From NCBI GenBank assembly GCA_015056905.1, contig SVFI01000013.1, positions 1-62,818 of the forward strand: a DNA stretch of 62,818 bases, given 5' to 3'. Source of the DNA: Lachnospiraceae bacterium (GTDB lineage Bacteria > Bacillota > Clostridia > Lachnospirales > Lachnospiraceae). Under the pieces are notes generated by a model. The model was not told the DNA's origin. It did not search any database and saw nothing but the letters and a program-made list of their open reading frames with translations. This document shows, in pieces, positions 7,748-16,692 of this stretch. Position numbers and translations under genes: made by a program. How positions within the stretch are numbered: the first letter of the stretch is position 1; each line of letters opens with the position of its first letter.

Positions 7748-8971
7748 TTACCATATACAGATGGTCAAATTCATCTGCATTTTGTCGCCTAAATCCTTGT
7801 ATTCGATGTCTCCATCGTATTTGTTTACCATCTCTTTGATGATTCTCGTGCCGATTCCGTGCGTTCCACTGACATCTTTAAAACTCTTGAAATTATTTTT
7901 AATCGGCGTTTCACTTTTGCTCTTCGTATTTTCCATTTTAACCAGAAGATAATCCTGCTTGCGCTCCATTTTAAACGTGATTTTCCGGTCGTTTTCCACC
8001 GCCTGACATGATTCAATCGCATTGTCGAGCAGATTTGCCAAAAGGCTGATCATGTCATATTCGCTTGCCTTCATCCCCTCAAGCTCAACCAATTCACACG
8101 AAAAATCAATGTCTGCCTCTGCACTTTCATCTTTCTTAATTCTCATCAGACAGTCAATGACTCTGACACCCGTTTCTTTTCCAAGCACATTGTCCACTTT
8201 GCTGATAAGTTCACTTATGTATTCTTTCTTTAGCTCATCGACTACTTCAAGGTGATTTGCAATGTCGTGTCGCAGTTTTGAAAGCTCATCGCTTTTCCTT
8301 CTCTCATACTTTTCCATCTGACTGTAATATTGGAACTGGCTTTGCATCTGCTTGCTTTTTCCGTCTTGGAAAAATAAGTAGATGAGAAGAAACGCAATAA
8401 ATCCCGGAAAAACAATTCTCAAACTGTCCGGACTGCTGGTAATCAAAGCGTTAATATCCAAAATGGCTAATCCGGCAAACACAAAATCTGTTATCTTAAC
8501 ATTTATTTTTTTGATAAGTCGGACAATCCAAGGTGCCACTAAGCCACCAATAATGGATGATACTGTAAAACAAAATACGGATGGTAAAGTGTTTCCCTGC
8601 AATAATTCATACATTTTATCCATAGAGTTTCCGACAAAGAACATTGCTATAAACAAATCCATTACCATAGCGCAACATTGGTAGATAAAATCAATGGCAA
8701 ATATGTGACAGAAATTACGAATCATATTACCCTTAAAATAAAAATGAAGAATAATAAGACACAGGATATAAACAGAAATAACTTCTACTGTTGAATAGTC
8801 ATATAAAAAACGTCTTAAATACGCCCAGAAAAAATCATTAAACCAGTATACGGAATAAATCAAAAACCATCCGAGTTTCTTTCCTCTTCTTAATTCAAAA
8901 AAAGGTTTAACCGCGATAAAAAACATTGTCGTCGTTAACGTTGCAACATAGACCATAAATAGTGCGTACAT
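7748..8971 (-). CDS. AgrC-type sensor histidine kinase (GHKL)
   Basis: A 407-residue membrane kinase. The first 200 residues hold about six hydrophobic segments, as in AgrC/ComD peptide sensors. A coiled-coil linker leads to an H-box LRHDIANHL with phospho-accepting H235. The ATP-binding part shows an N-box (LLDNAIES, N317) and a short G-box (THGIG, about 371-375), the HATPase_c_5/GHKL pattern without a separate DHp sequence of the EnvZ type. First gene of a two-gene operon with the LytTR regulator; AAGGGGAT precedes the ATG. The ligand is unknown. Confidence 0.9.
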   Translation of the reverse strand: MYALFMVYVATLTTTMFFIAVKPFFELRRGKKLGWFLIYSVYWFNDFFWAYLRRFLYDYSTVEVISVYILCLIILHFYFKGNMIRNFCHIFAIDFIYQCCAMVMDLFIAMFFVGNSMDKMYELLQGNTLPSVFCFTVSSIIGGLVAPWIVRLIKKINVKITDFVFAGLAILDINALITSSPDSLRIVFPGFIAFLLIYLFFQDGKSKQMQSQFQYYSQMEKYERRKSDELSKLRHDIANHLEVVDELKKEYISELISKVDNVLGKETGVRVIDCLMRIKKDESAEADIDFSCELVELEGMKASEYDMISLLANLLDNAIESCQAVENDRKITFKMERKQDYLLVKMENTKSKSETPIKNNFKSFKDVSGTHGIGTRIIKEMVNKYDGDIEYKDLGDKMQMNLTICIW

Positions 8972-9006
8972 TATAATATCCCCTTTATCGTGTAAATTTT
9001 TAGTTC

Positions 9007-9035
9007 TTTATAATCCATATTGCATTATTTGTCAA
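9007..9035 (-). promoter_or_regulatory. Promoter of the Agr-type kinase/regulator operon
   Basis: TTGACA, 17 bases and TATAAA on the minus strand, about 35 bases before the kinase start codon. One of the closest matches to consensus in the window. Confidence 0.8.
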
Positions 9036-9064
9036 CAAAAAACGACGAAGGCCTCTTTTCTTAA

Positions 9065-10447
9065 TTACAGTTCCTCCACCATATTCTGCAGCCAGACTCC
9101 GCTGCGCACCATGAAATATCCAATCACGCATTTTATAATTTCCGTCGCCTGCACAAGGAAGTAAACCATAACAATTCCCAATGTCGTAAACCGCGACAGG
9201 CAGAAAGCAAACGGGACCACGATCACCCAGACAAATACGCTGTCAAACAGGAATGTAATCCATGTTTTTCCGCCGGAACGGAGCGTAAAATAGGATGCAT
9301 GATTAAATGCCTGAAACGGCATGGCAAGTGTAGATACAAGAATCAGGGCTGTTGCTAAATCCTTTACCTGTTGTTCCGTATTGTAAACAGCCGGAAATGC
9401 CTTCGAAAAACAAGCCATAACAGCCCCAATCAATGCGCACGATGCAACAGCAAACGCGATAAGCTGTGCATCTTTTTCCTTCGCCTCTTCCTTGCGACCC
9501 GCTCCGAGAAGCTGTCCGATGATTATCGAAACGCTGCTGCCCAGCGCGATATAAACGATGTTAAATACATTGACTATCGTGGAGGTAATGTTCTGCGCTG
9601 CCACAACCGCAAGTCCGCGATATGCGTAACACTGCGCAATCATTGCCATTCCGATTGCCCAAAAAATCTCATTTGCCATGAGCGGAGAACCCTTTGCAAG
9701 TATCACCTTTACCAGCTCTCCCGGGATGCGGAAGGAACGGTAAACACCAACAATAAATTTGTTTTTCTCCCGCTTTACATGTGTCCAAATAACCACGATT
9801 CCCATCTCAATAAAACGGGAGATGACCGTTGCAATCGCCGCACCGTTCGCCCCAAGTTTCGGTGCTCCGAAATGTCCAAAAATCAGCACATAATTGAGTC
9901 CGAGATTGACAAGCACTGCCGCCACCCCTGCAAGCATCGGCAGAATGGTTTCTCCGCACTCACGGAGTGTAGATGCATAAATCTGACTGACAGCAAATGG
10001 TATCAAACCTACCAACATGATAAGAAGGTACTCTTTACCATAACCAAGCGTCCGCGCAAGGTTACCGACATCACTTCCCTCATGCAGATACAGTGAGATG
10101 AGGAAGTCTCCGCCGAAGATAAAAATTATCATCGCCAGCGATGTCAAGAGCCCACACGCATACACCTTAAAACGGAATGTATTCCGGATTCCTTCCCTGT
10201 CTCCTTTCCCATAAAACTGCGCAGTAAAGATTCCGGCGCCTGATATTCCGCCGAAAATACAAATATTAAATACAAACATAAGCTGGTTAACTATGGCTAC
10301 CCCGGACATCTGGTCCGTTCCGATTTGTCCGACCATGATATTGTCAAGCATGCTTACAAAATTAGTGATTCCGTTCTGAATCATAATCGGAATCGCAATA
10401 AATAGGACTTTTTTGTAAAAGTCTTTGGTACCGATTAGTTTTTTCAT
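9065..10447 (-). CDS. MATE-family multidrug/solute efflux transporter
   Basis: A 460-residue integral membrane protein with about 12 hydrophobic segments and the MATE N-terminal signature (VSMLDNIMVGQIGTDQMSGVA). It should expel cationic compounds using a sodium or proton gradient. The two MATE halves are both present and length is normal. GGAGG precedes the ATG by nine to ten bases. The pgi terminator hairpin lies directly upstream, and no clear separate promoter is visible, so expression by read-through past that hairpin is possible. Substrate unknown. Confidence 0.93.
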   Translation of the reverse strand: MKKLIGTKDFYKKVLFIAIPIMIQNGITNFVSMLDNIMVGQIGTDQMSGVAIVNQLMFVFNICIFGGISGAGIFTAQFYGKGDREGIRNTFRFKVYACGLLTSLAMIIFIFGGDFLISLYLHEGSDVGNLARTLGYGKEYLLIMLVGLIPFAVSQIYASTLRECGETILPMLAGVAAVLVNLGLNYVLIFGHFGAPKLGANGAAIATVISRFIEMGIVVIWTHVKREKNKFIVGVYRSFRIPGELVKVILAKGSPLMANEIFWAIGMAMIAQCYAYRGLAVVAAQNITSTIVNVFNIVYIALGSSVSIIIGQLLGAGRKEEAKEKDAQLIAFAVASCALIGAVMACFSKAFPAVYNTEQQVKDLATALILVSTLAMPFQAFNHASYFTLRSGGKTWITFLFDSVFVWVIVVPFAFCLSRFTTLGIVMVYFLVQATEIIKCVIGYFMVRSGVWLQNMVEEL

Positions 10448-10480
10448 AATAGTTACGCCTCCATCGTTTTTACAACATAA

Positions 10481-10530
10481 AAAGGCTGCAAAATCCTTAC
10501 TGCAAAAAGCAGTAGGAAACCGCAGCCTTT
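10481..10530 (-). terminator. Terminator after pgi
   Basis: An outer stem AAAGGCTGC/GCAGCCTTT encloses an inner stem around a five-A loop (TTACTGC/GCAGTAG). It lies between the pgi stop and the MATE start, and could act as a partial terminator that limits read-through into the transporter gene. Confidence 0.8.
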
Positions 10531-10549
10531 ATCATCAAATCTCTTGTAA

Positions 10550-11899
10550 TTACAGTCTCTTTAAGAGTTCTTCTCTCTGAGCTTCAAAACCAGGTTTTCC
10601 TAAGAGAGCGAACATATTTTTCTTGTAGCTCTCTACGCCCGGCTGATTGAACGGATTTACTCCGAGAATGTATCCTGAAACTCCGCATGCAAACTCAAAG
10701 AAGTAGAATAACTGTCCTAAATAGAACTCGCTTACTTCCGGAATGTTTACTTTTAAGTTCGGAACCTGTCCATCTGTATGGGCGAGAATTGTACCGTTCA
10801 TAGCAGATTTGTTTACGAAATCAACGGTCTTTCCTGTCAGATAGTTTAATCCGTCAAGATCTACAGGTTCTTCCTCAATCAGGATCTCTTCACGAGATGT
10901 CTCGATATCAACTACAGTTTCAAACATATTTCTGGCACCGTCCTGAATGAACTGTCCCATAGAATGTAAATCTGTTGTAAGATCTACGCTGGAAGGATAG
11001 ATACCTTTCTGGTCTTTTCCTTCTGACTCACCGTATAACTGTTTCCACCATTCTGCAACGAAATGGAAGCATGGCTCATAGTTTGCAAGAATTTCGATAG
11101 CTTTGCCTTTACGGTGAAGTGCATTACGAACAGATGCGTATAATAAAGCATCGTTCTCTTCGTACGGAAGATTGAGTGCGTTCTCGCGTCCGCTTGCAGC
11201 ACCTTCCATTAACTTATCAATGTCTGCACCTGAAACAGCAATCGGAAGTAAACCAACAGCTGTAAGCACAGAGAAACGTCCTCCGATATCATCCGGAACA
11301 ACGAATGTCTCAAAACCTTCTTCTGTAGCAAGGCCCTTTAAAGAACCCTTTGCTTTGTCTGTTGTTGCATAGATTCTCTTAGCTGCTTCTTCCTTACCGT
11401 ATTTTTCTTCCATCATCTTACGGAATACACGGAAAGCGATTGCAGGCTCTGTTGTTGTACCTGATTTGGAAATCATATTGATAGAGAAATCTCTGTCACC
11501 GATAACATCCATAAGGTGTTTAATATAAGTAGAGCTGATAGAGTTACCAACAAAGTAAATTTCAGGTGTTTTGCGCTGCTCTTTCGGAATGTTATTATAG
11601 AAGCTGTGTCTTAAAAATTCAATTGCAGCTCTTGCTCCGAGATAAGATCCGCCGATACCGATAACTAAAAGAACTTCGGAATCGTTCTGAATCTTTTCAG
11701 CAGCTTTCTTAATGCGTGCAAACTCTTCCTTGTCATAGTTTACCGGAAGGTCAATCCATCCTAAGAAATCGTTACCTGCACCTGTTTTGGATACTAACAT
11801 TTCCTTTGCATCCATTGTGATGTTTTTCATTAATGCCACTTCGTTTTCACTGATGAAAGAAGTTGCTTTTGAATAGTCGAATGTTACTTTACTGCTCAT
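10550..11899 (-). CDS. pgi: Glucose-6-phosphate isomerase
   Basis: A 449-residue cytosolic enzyme interconverting glucose-6-phosphate and fructose-6-phosphate in glycolysis and gluconeogenesis. Family motifs are clear: [27 protein letters not shown] (the sugar phosphate-binding SIS fold) and [14 protein letters not shown]. Length is that of the bacterial Firmicute type. The start used here (MSSKVTFDY) has AAAGGAG just upstream; an ATG six codons earlier contains that site within its own reading frame and is not the start. It has its own promoter at 11955-11983. Confidence 0.96.
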   Translation of the reverse strand: MSSKVTFDYSKATSFISENEVALMKNITMDAKEMLVSKTGAGNDFLGWIDLPVNYDKEEFARIKKAAEKIQNDSEVLLVIGIGGSYLGARAAIEFLRHSFYNNIPKEQRKTPEIYFVGNSISSTYIKHLMDVIGDRDFSINMISKSGTTTEPAIAFRVFRKMMEEKYGKEEAAKRIYATTDKAKGSLKGLATEEGFETFVVPDDIGGRFSVLTAVGLLPIAVSGADIDKLMEGAASGRENALNLPYEENDALLYASVRNALHRKGKAIEILANYEPCFHFVAEWWKQLYGESEGKDQKGIYPSSVDLTTDLHSMGQFIQDGARNMFETVVDIETSREEILIEEEPVDLDGLNYLTGKTVDFVNKSAMNGTILAHTDGQVPNLKVNIPEVSEFYLGQLFYFFEFACGVSGYILGVNPFNQPGVESYKKNMFALLGKPGFEAQREELLKRL

Positions 11900-11954
11900 G
11901 TTTTCGCTCCTTTGCATTTATTTTTATTTGCGTATGCAATAATTACCATATAGT

Positions 11955-11983
11955 AGTTTAGCAAGGAACCTTCGTTTTTTCAA
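11955..11983 (-). promoter_or_regulatory. Promoter of pgi
   Basis: TTGAAA, 17 bases and TAAACT on the minus strand, 56 bases before the start codon. Confidence 0.65.
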
Positions 11984-12031
11984 GCAAATTCAGAAATAAT
12001 AAATAAAAACCTTTCTCAAACACATTCTTTC

Positions 12032-12040
12032 TGATATAAT
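12032..12040 (+). promoter_or_regulatory. Extended -10 promoter of the TSCPD-murG-HD-GYP operon
   Basis: TGATATAAT on the plus strand is a full extended -10 element; the -35 region is poor. It sits 50 bases before the TSCPD gene and is divergent from the pgi promoter. Confidence 0.6.
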
Positions 12041-12090
12041 GTTTTACAAATTTAGCAAATTAAAGTACGAGTCAAGAAAAGAGGGTTATT

Positions 12091-12330
12091 ATGATATACA
12101 AACCACACGGCGTATGCTCCAGTTCCATCGATATCGAAGTCGACGGAGATATCATCCGCTGCGTAAAATTTACGGGCGGTTGCAACGGAAATCTCCAAGG
12201 AATTTCCAGACTTGTCGAAGGAATGAAAGTTGAGGACGCAATTTCCAGATTAAAGGGAATCCGATGCGGATTTAAGAACACTTCCTGCCCGGATCAGTTA
12301 GCTCAGGCTTTAGAATCATTAAACGCATAA
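12091..12330 (+). CDS. TSCPD-domain protein (TIGR03905 type)
   Basis: A 79-residue protein containing the eponymous motif TSCPDQLAQAL near its end plus conserved cysteines in HGVCSS, GGCNGN and IRCGF. Such free-standing TSCPD proteins resemble the C-terminal zinc-binding end of class II ribonucleotide reductases, but their function is unknown. First gene of an operon with murG 26 bases downstream. AAGAGGG precedes the ATG. A cysteine/metal role is likely; anything beyond is guesswork. Confidence 0.88.
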   Translation: MIYKPHGVCSSSIDIEVDGDIIRCVKFTGGCNGNLQGISRLVEGMKVEDAISRLKGIRCGFKNTSCPDQLAQALESLNA

Positions 12331-12356
12331 AATAACAGAATGGGAGTCTTGTTTGT

Positions 12357-13424
12357 ATGAAACGAATCGTCTTAACCGGCGGGGGAACTGCCGGACATGT
12401 CACACCGAATATTGCTCTTCTCCCTAAACTGAAAGAGCTCGACTATGATATTCACTACATCGGTTCTTACGAGGGAATCGAAAAGAAACTAATCGAAGAT
12501 TTTGAAATTCCTTATTATGGTATTTCTACCGGTAAACTTCGCCGCTATTTTGATGTAAAAAATTTTTCCGATCCGTTCCGTGTTATGAAAGGGTTTGCGG
12601 AAGCCAAAAAGATATTGAAACAGATTCAGCCGGATGTAGTATTCAGCAAGGGCGGATTTGTGTCCGTTCCTGTTGTACGTGCTGCAGCAGCACTTAAAAT
12701 CCCTTGCATCATTCACGAATCTGATATGACTCCGGGGCTTGCAAACAAGCTCTGTATTCCGGTTGCAACCAAAATCTGCTGTAACTTCCCGGAAACGCTT
12801 CAGGATCTTCCGGAAGACAAAGCAGTTCTTACCGGTTCGCCGATTCGTGAAGAGCTGAAGAAGGGAAGTAAGCTTGCAGGTCTTGAGCTGTGCGGTTTTA
12901 CTGCAAATCTTCCGGTTATCATGGTCATCGGAGGAAGCTTAGGTGCTGCCAATGTAAACAAAGCAGTCCGTGACGCCCTTCCGATGCTTTTGGAAGACTT
13001 CCAGATTGTGCACATCTGCGGACAGGGAAAAGTCGATAACCTCCTGCTTACAACGAAAGGTTACAAGCAGTTTGAATATGTGAAATCAGAATTAAAAGAT
13101 TTGTTTGCCATGGCTGACGTTGTTATCAGTCGCGCAGGCGCGAATGCTATTTGCGAGCTTTTGGCTCTGAAAAAACCAAATCTCCTTATTCCGTTATGCA
13201 ACGGAAGCAGAGGGGATCAGATTTTAAATGCAAAATCTTTTGAATCACAAGGATTTTCCATGGTCTTAGAGGAAGATGACATTACCGAAAAGCTCTTGAC
13301 AGACAAAGTACATGAGCTTTACTTTACACGTCAGTCCTATGTCGAAAATATGGAAAAGAGCAATCAGCTCGGTTCGATTCAGACCATCACCGATTTGATT
13401 GAATCTGTTACTAATCAGGAATAG
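12357..13424 (+). CDS. murG: UDP-GlcNAc:lipid I N-acetylglucosaminyltransferase MurG
   Basis: A 355-residue peripheral membrane glycosyltransferase that converts lipid I to lipid II on the inner face of the membrane, the last cytoplasmic step of peptidoglycan precursor synthesis. The N-terminal G-loop GGGTAGHVTPN binds the lipid-linked acceptor side. HESDMTPGLANKL and the second G-loop VIGGSLGAANVN follow, then SRAGANAICELLAL in the donor domain. Length is normal. It is not inside a division/cell-wall (dcw) cluster here but between a TSCPD gene and an HD-GYP gene, an arrangement seen in some Clostridia; a second copy elsewhere cannot be excluded. Confidence 0.95.
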   Translation: MKRIVLTGGGTAGHVTPNIALLPKLKELDYDIHYIGSYEGIEKKLIEDFEIPYYGISTGKLRRYFDVKNFSDPFRVMKGFAEAKKILKQIQPDVVFSKGGFVSVPVVRAAAALKIPCIIHESDMTPGLANKLCIPVATKICCNFPETLQDLPEDKAVLTGSPIREELKKGSKLAGLELCGFTANLPVIMVIGGSLGAANVNKAVRDALPMLLEDFQIVHICGQGKVDNLLLTTKGYKQFEYVKSELKDLFAMADVVISRAGANAICELLALKKPNLLIPLCNGSRGDQILNAKSFESQGFSMVLEEDDITEKLLTDKVHELYFTRQSYVENMEKSNQLGSIQTITDLIESVTNQE

Positions 13425-13433
13425 AGGATTTTT

Positions 13434-14486
13434 ATGAGACGCATATCACTCAATGAATTGAATGATTTGATGGTACTTGCAAAGCCAATTTATCAGGGGA
13501 CCCGTTTAATTTTGGAGCGTGATATTTCATGCATGACCAAATATATAAAACAGCTTGAAAACTTAGGTATTTATTCTCTTTATGTCAAAGATGAATGTTC
13601 TGAGGATATCACCATTCCGGATGCTGTCTGCGAGGAGACGCGGGACAAATGTGTCGCCGCTGTTTCCACCATATTTGACCGCTTGAAACAACAGGGCAAT
13701 TTTGACGCTTCCATTCTCAATGATGCTCTCGAAACATTACTGCATGATATTTTCTCACAGAAAGATATTTTAGTCAGCCTGCATCATATTGCAACCATCG
13801 ATGATGACACCATGATTCACTGTGTCAATACAACGGTATATAGTGTACTTATCGGAAAAAGAGACGGTTTCTCCCATGAAGACCTTATGATACTCGCAAA
13901 GGGTACCATCTTACATGACGTAGGTAAAGTGGATTTGAATGAATCGATTTTACTTAAAGCAGCATCTTTGACACCGGAAGAGTTTTCCCATATCAAGGAA
14001 CACTCTACCTTTGGTTATACGCTTTTAAAACAGAACGACCTGCTCCCGGAGGAAGCACGCATTATTGCACTTCAACATCATGAACGTTTGGATGGATCCG
14101 GTTATCCGAATGGGCTGAAAGGTGATGAGATTCATCCATATGCCCAGATTGCAGCCGTTGCAGATATGTTTGATGCTCTTACAACCGTTCGTTGCTACCG
14201 CAAGAGCCTGAGCAATCATAAAGCTTACAAAATTCTTACCGAAGATGCGGCAGCAGGCAAATTAAACAAGCATCTTGTTGATTGCCTGTTTCACCATGTG
14301 GCTGTTTACCCAAATGGTATTGTCGTACATCTTTCCGACGGAACCCACGGAATTGTCAAGCAGCAAAATCCGGGACAACCATTCCGTCCGATTGTCCGAA
14401 TTATCGACGATACCCACGGAATGGACAATGTAACGTTGTACGATTTGGATTTGTCCAAAAGGAAAGATATTTCTATCAAAGAATAA
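13434..14486 (+). CDS. HD-GYP domain phosphodiesterase
   Basis: A 350-residue cytosolic protein. After an N-terminal region of about 110 residues comes an HD-GYP domain with HDVGKVDLNES (metal-binding HD) and HHERLDGSGYPNGLKG (the GYP signature, here intact), plus AVADMFDALTTVRCYRK. Such enzymes hydrolyse cyclic di-GMP or related dinucleotides. A C-terminal segment of about 60 residues (GIVVHLSDGTHGIVKQQN) is typical of Clostridia versions. It is the last gene of the murG operon, nine bases behind murG, so cyclic-dinucleotide turnover is co-expressed with lipid II synthesis. No GGDEF partner is present in the window. Confidence 0.92.
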   Translation: MRRISLNELNDLMVLAKPIYQGTRLILERDISCMTKYIKQLENLGIYSLYVKDECSEDITIPDAVCEETRDKCVAAVSTIFDRLKQQGNFDASILNDALETLLHDIFSQKDILVSLHHIATIDDDTMIHCVNTTVYSVLIGKRDGFSHEDLMILAKGTILHDVGKVDLNESILLKAASLTPEEFSHIKEHSTFGYTLLKQNDLLPEEARIIALQHHERLDGSGYPNGLKGDEIHPYAQIAAVADMFDALTTVRCYRKSLSNHKAYKILTEDAAAGKLNKHLVDCLFHHVAVYPNGIVVHLSDGTHGIVKQQNPGQPFRPIVRIIDDTHGMDNVTLYDLDLSKRKDISIKE

Positions 14487-14490
14487 AAAT

Positions 14491-14525
14491 AAGGAACCAC
14501 CTGTCAATGTGACGGGTGGTTCCTT
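14491..14525 (+). terminator. Strong bidirectional terminator
   Basis: Arms AAGGAACCACCTGTCA and TGACGGGTGGTTCCTT pair over 16 bases with one G-U pair and a three-base loop. It ends the murG operon and also lies just beyond the stop of the convergent leucine-rich protein gene. Confidence 0.92.
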
Positions 14526-14544
14526 TTCGGGTCAAATAAACTCT

Positions 14545-15561
14545 CTATACAATCTTCATTGTCTTCTTATACCATGAACGGCTTTTGATTTTCTTTTTGT
14601 ATTTTGACTTGTATTTCGCCGGTACTTTGAACGTGGCGTTTTTGCGGATTCCTTTAAAAACATTTCTCTTTATACTCGGAACTTTTCCTTTGAAGACTAC
14701 CTTTCTCAGAGATTTGCAATTACGGAACGCGGAACTGTCTATTTTCTTTACATTTTTCGGCAAAGTGATTTTTTCTAAAGAATCGCTTTCTGCAAATGCA
14801 TAGTATGAAATCACTTTTAGTCTGGAATTGTTTCCAAATGTAACTTTTTTCAAATTGTCACAGTACATGAAAGCCTCTCCACCTATTATCAATAAGCTTG
14901 GCGGAAAATTGATTTCTTTTAACTTGTCGCATCCCTCAAAAGCTTCCGTTCCTATTCTTTCTAATTTAGAACCTTTCTCAAAAGTAACTTTTGTCAGCGC
15001 CGAGTGAAAAAATGCGCTGCTTTTAATTCGAACTACATTTGCCGGAATTGTAATCTCCTTTAATCCCGAAGATGAGAATACACCCTCCGGTAAAACGCTG
15101 ATTGTTTTTGGCAAATCTATAGATTTAAGTTGCGAACAAAGACCAAATGCCGATTCCCCTAATACTTTGAGATTCTTAGAAAGTTTTACCTTTTTTAGTT
15201 TATTACAGTAAAAAAATGCTTCTTCCTTAATTTCTAAGACCGTATCCGGGATAATCACTTCTTCCAAATATTTATTGGGTTCAAACGAGTCTTTCTTGTT
15301 TTTAAAAACTTCTTCTCCAATGACTTTCACAGGTACTCCGTCAATAACTTCCGGAATCACAACTACTTTGTCTGTTCCATTGTACTCTATGATTTCCATT
15401 CCGTCATACTTTTCGTTGTAATCACATACGTAGTCGCCTCTTTTATCATCATTCATTTCAGTTGCTTGTGTATGCGTCGGCAGCAAGTAAACCAGACATA
15501 TGAGCATGATGATGTTTAGTATGATAATTTGTAAACGATTTTTATATTTTATTTTTTTCAT
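14545..15561 (-). CDS. Secreted BspA-like leucine-rich repeat protein
   Basis: A 338-residue exported protein. Residues 1-34 form a signal peptide (basic start, IIILNIIMLICLVYLLP, cleavage after THTQA). At least eight BspA-type LRR_5 repeats follow from about residue 60 to 300, each with the pattern I..AF..C..L..I.LP..(L/I). The C-terminal 35 residues are very basic (Lys-rich), which may bind the cell wall; no sortase motif or transmembrane anchor is present. Such proteins are commonly surface or secreted adhesins. Base composition is more AT-rich than its neighbours. The binding partner is unknown. Confidence 0.88.
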   Translation of the reverse strand: MKKIKYKNRLQIIILNIIMLICLVYLLPTHTQATEMNDDKRGDYVCDYNEKYDGMEIIEYNGTDKVVVIPEVIDGVPVKVIGEEVFKNKKDSFEPNKYLEEVIIPDTVLEIKEEAFFYCNKLKKVKLSKNLKVLGESAFGLCSQLKSIDLPKTISVLPEGVFSSSGLKEITIPANVVRIKSSAFFHSALTKVTFEKGSKLERIGTEAFEGCDKLKEINFPPSLLIIGGEAFMYCDNLKKVTFGNNSRLKVISYYAFAESDSLEKITLPKNVKKIDSSAFRNCKSLRKVVFKGKVPSIKRNVFKGIRKNATFKVPAKYKSKYKKKIKSRSWYKKTMKIV

Positions 15562-15593
15562 GTTAATATCCCCTCTTTGCTCGTGAAATTACA

Positions 15594-15629
15594 AATAGCA
15601 GATTAGTCGATATTTCCTAATCTGCTATT
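15594..15629 (-). promoter_or_regulatory. Perfect hairpin in the leader of the LRR gene
   Basis: AATAGCAGATTAG and CTAATCTGCTATT form a perfect 13-base stem with a 10-base loop, 33 bases before the LRR start codon. A TATAAT lies right before it on the minus strand, so the hairpin would be at the 5' end of that mRNA. It may instead be the terminator of the HAD gene, which ends at 15707, although the U-tract is weak. Confidence 0.5.
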
Positions 15630-15706
15630 ATTATACTATATATATACTATCTGTATAGGGGGCTTTCGTGTCGTATTTTTCCGCGTTCATGTAACATCAG
15701 CATATT

Positions 15707-16528
15707 TTATTCCGGCAATATAAACGTATCAATCACCTTCACAATACCATCTTCATCATTGGAATCCGTAATAAAATCCGCCGACTTTTTCACTTCTTCC
15801 TGTGCGTTAGCCATCGCTACTCCCACGCCTGCATACTGTATCATCGTCATATCATTGAAGCCGTCGCCGCAACAGATGGTATTTTCTCTTGTAAGGCCCA
15901 CTGTCTCAAGCATACGGTCAAGCGAAGTTGCTTTATCGATGTTTTTCGGCATAATTTCGATAAAGAACGGTTCCGAGCGGTAAATGCTGAGCACATCTCC
16001 GTACATTGCCTGAAGCTCTTTCTCATACTCTGCCGCTTTTTCCGGCGGTGCTGTCATCAGGCATTTGTTCAGACTGTACTCTTTGTATTGCGCAAAATTG
16101 TCCACCTTTCTACAAGGCATTCCGTTGATGCGTGATTCCAGCTCGATGTACTCATCCATTCTCGTTCCGACAATGATATGGTCTCCGAGATATGTAACAA
16201 TACCTAAATCATTCTTTTGCGCAAACTTGTATAATCCGGAAATAACATTGGACGGGAGTGTTTTCTGATAAACAATCTCTCCGCTTCTGCACTCGATAAT
16301 TCTTCCCCCGTTAAACGAAAGAAGGTATCCTCCGTATTTTTCAAGTTCCAGCTCCTCCGCATAACGCCGCATTCCCGGTGTCGGACGCCCGGATGCCAAA
16401 ATCACTTTATGACCGCGCTCCATAATGCGCAGAATACCCGCCTTTGTCTGCGGCGTAATTTCTTTTTGGGAGTTTGTGAGTGTTCCGTCAATGTCTAAAA
16501 CTAAAATCTTTGTATCTTTTGCTTTCAT
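15707..16528 (-). CDS. Cof-type HAD-IIB family phosphatase
   Basis: A 273-residue cytosolic hydrolase of the haloacid dehalogenase superfamily, type IIB. Motif I is LDIDGTLTNSQKEI with the nucleophile/acid Asp pair. Motif II is ASGRPTPG, the Lys is in PKNIDKATSLDRML, and motif IV is GDGFNDMTMIQYAG. The cap lies between motifs II and III. Close relatives dephosphorylate sugar phosphates or flavin/pyridoxal phosphates; substrate is not predictable. It has its own promoter (16561-16589). Confidence 0.93.
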   Translation of the reverse strand: MKAKDTKILVLDIDGTLTNSQKEITPQTKAGILRIMERGHKVILASGRPTPGMRRYAEELELEKYGGYLLSFNGGRIIECRSGEIVYQKTLPSNVISGLYKFAQKNDLGIVTYLGDHIIVGTRMDEYIELESRINGMPCRKVDNFAQYKEYSLNKCLMTAPPEKAAEYEKELQAMYGDVLSIYRSEPFFIEIMPKNIDKATSLDRMLETVGLTRENTICCGDGFNDMTMIQYAGVGVAMANAQEEVKKSADFITDSNDEDGIVKVIDTFILPE

Positions 16529-16560
16529 CTTTTTTCTCCGTTTTGTGTGATTCGTAAAAG

Positions 16561-16589
16561 ATTATATACACTGGACTCTTTTTTTGCAA
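16561..16589 (-). promoter_or_regulatory. Promoter of the Cof-type HAD gene
   Basis: TTGCAA, 17 bases and TATAAT on the minus strand, 33 bases before the start codon. Confidence 0.7.
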
Positions 16590-16692
16590 TCCGTCTTTCC
16601 GAATTTTTGTATATATGGTATGATGTACGCATGACGTGGTAAAATATAGTATGTCATAAATGAGAAGGAAAACTATGTAGTGAGGTAAACGT

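Noticed and set aside
9371-10096. Plus-strand open frame of 241 residues
   Set aside because: Antisense of the MATE gene, Cys/Arg-rich, no start signal and no recognisable domain.
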